Shown: positions 57,702 to 64,000 of the stretch, in pieces | Layout: the number at the start of each line of letters is the position of its first letter | Numbering within the stretch: the first letter of the stretch is position 1 | DNA from: Geodermatophilus sp. YIM 151500 | Lineage (GTDB): Bacteria > Actinomycetota > Actinomycetes > Mycobacteriales > Geodermatophilaceae | Assembly (NCBI RefSeq): GCF_025716945.1 | Contig: NZ_JAOVZT010000002.1 | Coordinates: 527,197 to 591,196 of the forward strand | Length of the DNA: 64,000 bases | Direction of reading: 5' to 3' | Translations under genes and position numbers: made by a program | Notes under the pieces: generated by a model | Database searches by the model: none | Told to the model about the DNA's origin: nothing | The model's input: the letters and a program-made list of their open reading frames with translations, nothing else

Positions 57702-59218
57702 CGCTGGCGCGCACCTGGTCGGCCGGGCTGACCGGAGTGCAGGGAGCGATGGTGGAGGTGGAGGTCGACCTCGCCGCGGGAGTCCCCCAGGTCGTCCTGG
57801 TCGGTCTGCCCGACGCGGTCGTCCGGCAGTCGGTCGACCGCGTGCGGGCCGCGGTGGTCAACGCGGGTGCCCGCTTCCCCCAGCGGCGCATCACCATCGG
57901 CCTCTCGCCTGCCTCCATGCCCAAGCAGGGCAGCGGGTTCGACCTCGCGCTGGCCGCCGCGGTGCTCGCCGCGTCGGGCGTCGTGCCCGGCGAGGCCGTC
58001 GACCGGCTCGTCCTGCTCGGCGAGCTCGGGCTCGACGGGGCGGTCCGGGGCATCCGCGGCGTGCTGCCGTCCGTGCTGGCCGCCGCCTCCGCCGGTCACC
58101 GGCACGTCGTGGTGCCCGCCGCCAACGCCGACGAGGCAGCTCTCGTCGACCGCGTCGAGGTACTCGCGGCCGCCACGCTCCGGCAGCTGATCGACCACCT
58201 GACCGGCAGGGAACGGCTCTCCCGCCACCGGCGCGGGCCCGCTCCGCCGGCTCCACCGAGCGCCGACCTCGCCGACGTGGTCGGCCAGCGAGCGGGACGG
58301 CGCGCCATCGAGGTGGCCGCCGCCGGAGGGCACCACCTGCTCCTCGCCGGCCCGCCGGGGGCGGGCAAGACCATGCTCGCCGAGCGGCTGCCGGGGCTCC
58401 TGCCGCCGCTGGACGAGCAGGCGGCCCTCGAGGTCACCGCGATCCACTCCATCGCCGGCACGCTGCCACCCGGCGCCCCGCTGGTGACCCGGCCGGTGCT
58501 CGAGGCGCCGCACCACTCGGCGACGATGGCCGCGCTCGTCGGCGGCGGGTCGGGCCAGATCCGGCCGGGTGCGCTGTGCCGGGCCCACCGCGGCGTCCTG
58601 TTCCTCGACGAGGCGCCCGAGTTCCCGCGGGCGGTCCTCGACACGCTGCGCCAGCCGCTGGAGCGCGGCCGGGTGACCATCCACCGGGCAGCCGGGACGG
58701 CGACGTTCCCGTGCCGTGCGCAGCTCGTGCTCGCGGCCAACCCGTGCCCGTGCGCCACCGCGGCAGGCGAGACGGCCTGCACCTGCAGTCCGCTGGAGAG
58801 GCGGCGGTACCAGGCGCGGCTGTCCGGGCCCCTGCTCGACCGGATCGACCTGCGGGTCGACCTCCCGCCGGTCACCCGGGCCGCCTGGCTGGACGGCGTC
58901 GCGGCGCCGGAGTCGACGGCGGTCGTCGCCGCGCGGGTGAGCGCCGCCCGGGCCGCCGCGGCGGCACGGCTGGCCGGAACCGGGTACTTGCTGAACAGCG
59001 AGGTCCCCGGCCGGTCGCTGCGGGAGCGGTGGGCGGTGCCGCGCTCGGCGCTGCGGCTGGCCGAGCGGGCGCTGGAGCGGGGTGCTCTCTCCGCCCGCGG
59101 GCTGGACCGTGTGCTGCGGGTCGCGTGGACGCTGGCCGATCTGTCCGGTCGCACGGTGCCAGGCGGTGACGAGGTGGCCGAGGCGTTGGGCATGCGGCTG
59201 CAGCGGGCGGCGGCATGA
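57698..59218 (+). CDS. comM: ComM/YifB AAA+ magnesium-chelatase-like ATPase
   Basis: A 506-residue protein. The N-terminal Lon-protease-like domain (VVLVGLPDAVVRQSVDRVRAA, GSGFDLALAAAVLAA) precedes an AAA+ motor with Walker A AGPPGAGKTMLAERLPGL, Walker B GVLFLDEAPEF, the cysteine cluster NPCPC and CTCSPLERRRY, and the C-terminal domain SARGLDRVLRVAWTLADL. ComM is a branch-migration helicase in natural transformation of Gram-negatives; its actinobacterial role is untested. GTG 57698 overlaps yraN and the stop overlaps dprA. Confidence 0.94.
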   Translation: MTLARTWSAGLTGVQGAMVEVEVDLAAGVPQVVLVGLPDAVVRQSVDRVRAAVVNAGARFPQRRITIGLSPASMPKQGSGFDLALAAAVLAASGVVPGEAVDRLVLLGELGLDGAVRGIRGVLPSVLAAASAGHRHVVVPAANADEAALVDRVEVLAAATLRQLIDHLTGRERLSRHRRGPAPPAPPSADLADVVGQRAGRRAIEVAAAGGHHLLLAGPPGAGKTMLAERLPGLLPPLDEQAALEVTAIHSIAGTLPPGAPLVTRPVLEAPHHSATMAALVGGGSGQIRPGALCRAHRGVLFLDEAPEFPRAVLDTLRQPLERGRVTIHRAAGTATFPCRAQLVLAANPCPCATAAGETACTCSPLERRRYQARLSGPLLDRIDLRVDLPPVTRAAWLDGVAAPESTAVVAARVSAARAAAAARLAGTGYLLNSEVPGRSLRERWAVPRSALRLAERALERGALSARGLDRVLRVAWTLADLSGRTVPGGDEVAEALGMRLQRAAA

Positions 59219-60561
59219 CCGAGGTCGCTCGTCCGAGCGAGGGCGCTGGTGTCGGCGGGGCCGGGACGACCGGTGCGGATGCCGGTGGGCCCCGGGGCGG
59301 AGAGGCCCTGCCGCTCGATCTCGACGCGGCGATGGAGGATGCGGCCGCCGCGCCGCACCGGGCTGGTGCCCCCGGTCCGGGAGTGCGGCGGGCGAGGGCG
59401 TGGCTGAGCCGGGCGGTGGAGCCCGGGTGCATCGACTTCTGGCGCTTCGTCGACGAGGTGGGGCCGGTGGACGCCGTCCGGCTGGTGCGTGGTCGGCGAG
59501 CGTCCCCGCGGATCCGGGGGCTGGTCGCGTCCCGGGTCGACCAGGACCTGAGCCTCGCCGATCTGCGCCGCGCGGAGCGGTGCGGTGCCCGCCTGGTGGT
59601 GCCCGAGGACGACGAGTGGCCGGGTCCCCGGCTGCACGCGCTCACCGTCGCGGTCGCCGACGAGCCCGTGGAGCCCGCGCACCAGACCGAGCGCACCAAG
59701 GCGCTGGTCCCGCCGGTCGCGCTGTGGGTGCGTGGGCCGGGACGGCTGGACGAGCTCGTCGAGCGGTCGGTGGCGATGGTGGGCTCCCGGGCGTCGACCG
59801 CCTACGGCGAGCACGTCGCGGGGGAGATGGCCCACCACCTGGGGGAGCGGGGCTGGACGGTCGTGTCCGGTGGCGCGTACGGCATCGACGCGGCCGCCCA
59901 CCGGGGGGCGCTCGCTGCCGGCGGTCCCACCATCGGCGTGCTGGCCTGCGGCGTGGACCGGGTCTACCCGGCCGGGCACGAGGCACTGTTCGCGCGCATC
60001 GCGGAGACCGGCCTGCTGGTCAGCGAGTGGCCGCCCGGCGCGGCACCGCACAAGCACCGCTTCCTCGTCCGCAACCGACTGATCGCCGCGCTCACCCGGG
60101 GCACGGTGGTCGTGGAGGCCTCCTCCCGCTCGGGCGCCCAGGCGACCGCGAAACGGGCCCACGGTCTGGGCCGTGGAGTGCTCGTCGTCCCGGGTCCGGT
60201 CACCTCGGCGATGTCGGTGGGCTGTCACGAGCTGCTTCGCGGCGAGGAACTCGGCGCCCGGTTGGTCGCCTCGGCGGCGCATGTCGTCGAGGCGGTCGGG
60301 CGGCTGGGTGAGGACCTGGCTGAGCCGCCCGACCACCCCGCCGACGCCCGTGACGGGCTGTCCGACGTGGCGGTCCGGGTGCTCGATGCCTGCCCGGTGC
60401 GCACCGGTGCCAGCCCCGAGCGGCTGGCCATGGTGGCCGGTTGCGACGTCCTCGACGTGCTGAAGGTCCTGCCGGCGTTGGAACTGGCCGAGCTCGTCGA
60501 GTGGACCGGCACCGGCTGGCGGCTCACCCCCCCTCCGGGGAAGCGCACACCGGCCCGGTGA
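59215..60561 (+). CDS. dprA: DNA-processing protein DprA
   Basis: A 448-residue RecA loader for incoming single-stranded DNA. A disordered acidic N-terminus of about 55 residues precedes a SAM-like region. The Rossmann fold has [64 protein letters not shown] and [11 protein letters not shown]. The C-terminal winged helix covers [23 protein letters not shown] 59215 overlaps comM. Confidence 0.95.
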   Translation: MTEVARPSEGAGVGGAGTTGADAGGPRGGEALPLDLDAAMEDAAAAPHRAGAPGPGVRRARAWLSRAVEPGCIDFWRFVDEVGPVDAVRLVRGRRASPRIRGLVASRVDQDLSLADLRRAERCGARLVVPEDDEWPGPRLHALTVAVADEPVEPAHQTERTKALVPPVALWVRGPGRLDELVERSVAMVGSRASTAYGEHVAGEMAHHLGERGWTVVSGGAYGIDAAAHRGALAAGGPTIGVLACGVDRVYPAGHEALFARIAETGLLVSEWPPGAAPHKHRFLVRNRLIAALTRGTVVVEASSRSGAQATAKRAHGLGRGVLVVPGPVTSAMSVGCHELLRGEELGARLVASAAHVVEAVGRLGEDLAEPPDHPADARDGLSDVAVRVLDACPVRTGASPERLAMVAGCDVLDVLKVLPALELAELVEWTGTGWRLTPPPGKRTPAR

Positions 60562-60734
60562 CCACAGCGCCGGCCCGGCCGGCGGGGTCGCCGAGGCAGA
60601 CCGCAGGGTGCTCGACGGGCTCGGGTGCCCGACCCACCGGAGGTGCGGGACCTGCGCACGTCTCGGCGGGTGACCCACGACCGGCTCCGGCGCGGCTGCT
60701 TGACCCCAGCGGGACCGCATCGGACGGTTCCGAG

Positions 60735-61670
60735 GTGGCCGGGTCGACAGCGCAGACACGGGCGGCGCTGCCGCCGGCGCTCGCAGAGGTCGTCGACGGC
60801 TACGAGGAGCACCTGCGCGCCCAGCGCGACCTGTCGGGTCACACGGTGCGCGGCTACGTCTCGGACGCCGTGTCGCTCCTCGACCACCTGGCCCGGCGGG
60901 GCGGCGCGCAGCCGCACGACCTGGACCTGCCCGCGCTGCGCAGCTGGCTCGCGCAGGGGCGGGCCCGGGGGCACAGCCGGGCGACGACCGCGCGGCACGC
61001 CGCCGCGGCGCGCTCGTTCACGGCGTGGCTCCGCCGGACCGGCCTGGCCCCGGAGGACGTGGGCCTCCGTCTGGTCAGCCCCAAGGCGCACCGCGTCCTC
61101 CCCGACGTGCTGGCCACCGACCAGGCCCGCGCCGTCGTGGAGAACGCCGCCGGGGCCGACGCGCCCCTCGGGCTCCGCGACGCGGTCGTGCTCGAGCTGC
61201 TGTACGCCAGCGGCATCCGAGTGAGCGAGCTGGTCGGTCTGGACGTGGACGACGTCGACCGCGGGCGACGGCTGCTGCGGGTCCTCGGCAAGGGCCGGCG
61301 CGAGCGCAGCGTCCCCTACGGCGTCCCGGCCGAGCAGGCGCTCGACGCCTGGCTCACCCGCGGCCGGCCGGCGCTGGCCACGGCCGGGTCGGGGCCGGCG
61401 CTGCTCCTGGGCGCGCGCGGACGCCGGCTCGACGTCCGCGAGGCGCGCCGCACCGTGCACCGTGCCATAGCCGGGGTCGAGGGCGCGCCGGACATCGGCC
61501 CGCACGGGTTGCGCCACTCCGCGGCCACCCACGTGCTCGAGGGCGGCGCCGACCTCCGCTCGGTCCAGGAGTTGCTGGGCCACGCTAGCCTCGCGACGAC
61601 GCAGATCTACACGCACGTGACGGTCGAACGACTCCGTGCGGTCCACGCGCAGGCGCATCCGCGGGCGTGA
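60735..61670 (+). CDS. xerC: XerC-type tyrosine recombinase
   Basis: Resolves chromosome dimers at dif. From GTG 60735 the product has 311 residues, normal for XerC. The N-terminal SAM-like domain ([24 protein letters not shown]) is followed by the catalytic set R162 (ASGIRVSEL), H257/R260 ([10 protein letters not shown]), H283 ([11 protein letters not shown]) and nucleophile Y292 (QIYTHV). The frame is open to GTG 60558, which overlaps the dprA stop, adding 59 low-complexity residues; either start is possible. Chromosomal context with dprA-whiG argues against a phage integrase. Confidence 0.92.
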   Translation: MAGSTAQTRAALPPALAEVVDGYEEHLRAQRDLSGHTVRGYVSDAVSLLDHLARRGGAQPHDLDLPALRSWLAQGRARGHSRATTARHAAAARSFTAWLRRTGLAPEDVGLRLVSPKAHRVLPDVLATDQARAVVENAAGADAPLGLRDAVVLELLYASGIRVSELVGLDVDDVDRGRRLLRVLGKGRRERSVPYGVPAEQALDAWLTRGRPALATAGSGPALLLGARGRRLDVREARRTVHRAIAGVEGAPDIGPHGLRHSAATHVLEGGADLRSVQELLGHASLATTQIYTHVTVERLRAVHAQAHPRA

Positions 61671-61748
61671 CGGGGCGACGGGATGCTGGAGCAGAGGGCG
61701 GTGGCCGGAGGACCGGCACCGCAGACGGCGGGATGGGGGAGCACGACC

Positions 61749-62552
61749 GTGCCTGAGGCGACGATCCACCGGCTGGACGAGCACGGTGAGGACCAGGAGG
61801 CCGCCCTCGAGGACCTCTGGGCGCGCTACGTCGCCGACCGGGACACCGCCCTCCGCGACCGCCTGATCCTGCACTACGCGCCGCTGGTGAAGTACGTCGC
61901 CGGCCGGGTCGGCAGCGGTCTGCCGGCTCACGTCGAGCAGGCCGACCTCGTGTCCTACGGCACCTTCGGGCTGATCGACGCCATCACCCGTTACGAGCCG
62001 ACCCGCGAGGTCAAGTTCGAGAGCTATGCCATGTCGCGCATCCGCGGCGCGATCATCGACGAGCTCCGCAACACCGACTGGATCCCGCGCTCCGTGCGGA
62101 TGAAGGCCCGCCAGTTCGAACGCGCGATGGCCGCGCTGGAGACCCGGCTGCAGCGCACGCCGACCGACGAAGAGGTCGCGGCCGAGATGGACATGGACGT
62201 CGAGGAGGTCCGGAAGTTCCTGGGTCAGCTGTCCCTGGTCAACATGGTCGCGCTGGACGAACTGCTCGTCGACGAGGACGGCGGCAGCGCGCCGCGCCTG
62301 GTCGACACCCTGCAGGACTCCACCGCCCTCGACCCGCAGGCCATGGCCGAGCACGGCGAGGCGCGCCAGTTGCTGGCCCGGGCCGTCGAGCAGCTGCCCG
62401 ACCGGGAGAAGGTCGTCGTCAGCCTCTACTACTTCGAGGGGCTCACGCTGGCCGACATCGGCCGCGTGCTGGGCGTGACGGAGAGCCGCATCTGCCAGCT
62501 GCACACGAAGGCCGTGCTGCACCTGCGCACCAAGCTCGCCGACATCGCCTGA
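61749..62552 (+). CDS. whiG: WhiG/FliA-family sigma factor
   Basis: A sigma-70 family factor (267 residues) of the WhiG/FliA/SigB group. Region 2 has [36 protein letters not shown] and [19 protein letters not shown]; region 3 [18 protein letters not shown]; region 4 [23 protein letters not shown]. In Streptomyces WhiG drives sporulation; in motile actinomycetes the same family runs flagellar genes. Activity is normally checked by an anti-sigma factor. GTG 61749 has GGGGGAG 7 bases upstream; ATG 61683 would add 22 Gly/Ala-rich residues. Confidence 0.93.
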   Translation: MPEATIHRLDEHGEDQEAALEDLWARYVADRDTALRDRLILHYAPLVKYVAGRVGSGLPAHVEQADLVSYGTFGLIDAITRYEPTREVKFESYAMSRIRGAIIDELRNTDWIPRSVRMKARQFERAMAALETRLQRTPTDEEVAAEMDMDVEEVRKFLGQLSLVNMVALDELLVDEDGGSAPRLVDTLQDSTALDPQAMAEHGEARQLLARAVEQLPDREKVVVSLYYFEGLTLADIGRVLGVTESRICQLHTKAVLHLRTKLADIA

Positions 62553-62585
62553 GCCCGGGCAGCGGCACCGCTGTCGCCTGCACAG

Positions 62586-62621
62586 CGCGCCCGCCCGCCG
62601 CGGTGCTGCCGCACGGGCGCG
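62586..62621. terminator. Weak hairpin between convergent whiG and GntR genes
   Basis: CGCGCCCG (62586-62593) and CGGGCGCG (62614-62621) form an 8-bp stem with a 20-nt loop. Confidence 0.35.
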
Positions 62622-62679
62622 GCCCTCCCGGCGGCCGGGGCCGGTGCGGAGCCCGCCGGCGAGGGTCCGCCCGGACGGG

Positions 62680-63138
62680 TCACCGCTCTCCGGCGACGCG
62701 CACCTGCCCACCGGTCCTGCTGCCGGCCGGGTCGTCGACCAGCGCCGCCTCCAGGGCCTGGCGGAGCTCGGCGTCGGTCGCCGCGCACGCGCGGGCGGCC
62801 CGGACGAAGGCAGCCGCCGCGCCGCGGAGCGCCTCCCCGGTGTCCCGTCGGGCCGGTGGCGCGACCGGCAGGGACGTCCGGGCCACCCGCGTGCCGCCGC
62901 CGCGCCGCGACACCACCAGGCCCGCCGTCTCGAGCTCGCGGTAGGTGCGGGCGACGGTCCCGACGGCCAGCCCCAGGTCTGCGGCGAGCTGGCGCAACGG
63001 CGGGAGGCGCTCCCCGGGCGGGAGGCGCCCGGTGGCGATCAGACCGGCCAGCTGCTGGCGGAGCTGCTCGTAGGGCGGGGTCGGATCGCGGGTGTCGACG
63101 GTGAGCGGACCGACGCCGCCGTGGGCCCCGGCGCTCAC
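62680..63138 (-). CDS. GntR-family regulator, YtrA type
   Basis: A 152-residue short GntR protein. The winged helix is DPTPPYEQLRQQLAGLIATG, LPPGERLPPLRQLAADLGLA and TYRELETAGLVVSRRGGGTRV. A C-terminal helical region of about 70 residues replaces a large effector domain, as in the YtrA subfamily, which usually controls the adjacent membrane-protein or ABC genes. GTG 63138 overlaps the upstream membrane gene by GTGA, so the two are coupled. Confidence 0.88.
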   Translation of the reverse strand: MSAGAHGGVGPLTVDTRDPTPPYEQLRQQLAGLIATGRLPPGERLPPLRQLAADLGLAVGTVARTYRELETAGLVVSRRGGGTRVARTSLPVAPPARRDTGEALRGAAAAFVRAARACAATDAELRQALEAALVDDPAGSRTGGQVRVAGER

Positions 63139-64000
63139 CGCCGTCCCGGCACCGTCCCGACCGACGCCCGGGAGCTCCCCGGCGCCAGCAGGACGGTGAC
63201 GCACCACGCGGTGAGCGCCAGCGCTGCGGGCGCCAGCAGGAGCGACGCGGCACCCAGCGCGGTCCACCACCCCGGCCGGCAGTCGACATTCAGCAGGGCG
63301 TGCCCGGCCACGACGGTGAGGCCGCCCAGCGGGACGCCCACCAGCAGGCCGGTCGCGGCGGTGACCGCCGCGACGGACCGGACACGCAACTCGGCGTCGG
63401 CCGAAGCGTCGGCGGGGTCGCGCGGGCGCTGCACGATCCGGCGCAGGGCCAGGGCCGCTCCGGCGAGGCCCGCGAGCACGAGGACCGCCAGCGGCGCCGT
63501 GTAGAAGGAGCCCGGCCACGGGCCCACGCCGGTGCTGACCACCTCGCTGCACCGGCGCACGAGGGTGCGCCCGGCCCGGCCCAGGTCGTCCGGCGACCCG
63601 GCCGCCGTCGTCCACGCAGCGACGAGGACCAGCAGGACCGTGGCGCCGAGCACGGCGGCTCCCAGCCGCCGCGGCACGTGGTCGCGCACTCGGCGGACCT
63701 GCAGCGAGGCGCTCCGGACGGCGCCCTCCGGCGTCGCTACCCGGAGCTCGCCCACCACGACACCGGTGAGCACGCACAGCGTGAACAGGGGGGCAGCGAG
63801 CAGCAGGCCGCGCCCGAGACGGTCGTGCTCGGTGACTGCGAGTGCCGCCAGCAGGCCGAGGAGCACCCCCGTGATGCGCCAGCGGGCCGTCGTCCGGGCG
63901 GTGGCGCGCAGCCACGGATCCCGGGGCACGGGTGGGAGTCCCGGTCGGTTGCGGGCGACGGCGGCGAGGACGGGCAGGACGACGGCCAGCGCGGCGACGA
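63135..64000 (-). CDS. Multi-helix membrane protein, 5' end outside window
   Basis: The frame is open to the window edge. Residues before the internal GTG at 63929 already look like a membrane segment (AVVLPVLAAVARNRPGLPPV), so the true start is beyond 64000. At least five further helices are visible, including ITGVLLGLLAALAV, APLFTLCVLTGVVVGEL, LGATVLLVLVAAW and LLLAPAALALTAWCVTVLL. Coupling to the YtrA-type GntR regulator suggests a regulated envelope protein; no catalytic motif is seen. Confidence 0.72.
   Translation of the reverse strand, partial: VAALAVVLPVLAAVARNRPGLPPVPRDPWLRATARTTARWRITGVLLGLLAALAVTEHDRLGRGLLLAAPLFTLCVLTGVVVGELRVATPEGAVRSASLQVRRVRDHVPRRLGAAVLGATVLLVLVAAWTTAAGSPDDLGRAGRTLVRRCSEVVSTGVGPWPGSFYTAPLAVLVLAGLAGAALALRRIVQRPRDPADASADAELRVRSVAAVTAATGLLVGVPLGGLTVVAGHALLNVDCRPGWWTALGAASLLLAPAALALTAWCVTVLLAPGSSRASVGTVPGRR

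Noticed and set aside
60735-61670. Phage or integrative-element integrase
   Set aside because: Size, catalytic residues and the dprA-whiG context fit chromosomal XerC; no excisionase, tRNA target or attachment repeats are present.

Overview
The window is chromosomal DNA from a very GC-rich actinobacterium. GTG starts and 4-base GTGA/ATGA gene overlaps are frequent, and many genes have a TANNNT -10 element 6-9 nt before the start codon, as expected for leaderless mRNAs. The gene order (ppk-mutT1, cofC, gpsA-ddl-DUF3515-thiL, recG-rsmD-coaD, DUF177-rpmF-rnc-mutM-smc, ftsY, amt-glnK-glnD, ffh, rpsP-KH-rimM-trmD-rplS-lepB-rnhB, yraN-comM-dprA-xerC-whiG) is a classical actinomycete core order. F420 (cofC), a WhiG/FliA sigma factor and a BldM-like orphan regulator point to a motile or differentiating aerobe. 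A Geodermatophilaceae-type organism (Blastococcus, Modestobacter or Geodermatophilus) is my best guess from general knowledge; no marker here proves it.

Layout. 0.1-4.6 kb: galT-galK, a sodium/solute symporter and a small membrane protein. 4.7-8.8 kb: a sulfite-oxidase-like molybdoenzyme, then an IclR regulator divergent from leuCD. 8.8-12.9 kb (minus strand): mutT1, ppk and cofC. 13.0-18.0 kb: plsC, gpsA, a PLP gamma-lyase, ddl and a lipoprotein, facing a minus-strand DUF3515/Lrp-RAM pair. 19-21.5 kb: thiL, a GNAT enzyme, a cytidylate-kinase-like protein and rpmB. 21.7-34.3 kb: a long collinear block from a DAK2 protein through recG, rsmD, coaD, a SepIVA-like protein, rpmF, rnc, mutM and acyP to smc. 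34.4-36.9 kb (minus): a nuclease-fold phosphatase and a PhoD phosphatase. 37.0-38.3 kb: ftsY. 38.3-41.0 kb (minus): a CbiMNQO-type metal ECF transporter. 41.2-45.8 kb: amt-glnK-glnD and a zinc-ribbon protein. 46.0-57.2 kb: ffh, an amidohydrolase, proS, rpsP-khpA-rimM-trmD-NUDIX, rplS, lepB, an orphan LuxR regulator, and rnhB with DUF2469. 57.3-62.6 kb: yraN, comM, dprA, xerC, whiG. 62.7-64 kb (minus): a GntR regulator and a membrane protein running off the window.

Functionally the window joins galactose use (Leloir steps plus a candidate sugar symporter), leucine synthesis with its likely dedicated regulator, polyphosphate/nucleotide housekeeping, phospholipid precursors, co-translational secretion (ftsY, ffh, lepB), nitrogen sensing and ribosome/tRNA maturation. 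No phage, insertion sequence, CRISPR array, rRNA or tRNA was recognised.

The most interesting non-coding signals are: a Nur-box-like dyad on the -10 of the metal ECF operon; twin 19-bp palindromes of identical architecture upstream of an orphan regulator whose receiver lacks the phospho-acceptor Asp; a 62-bp perfect palindrome with unusually AT-rich arms after the IclR gene; nested GC-rich repeats between glnK and glnD; and a roughly 52-residue repeat insertion in GalT. I found no clearly novel multi-gene system.
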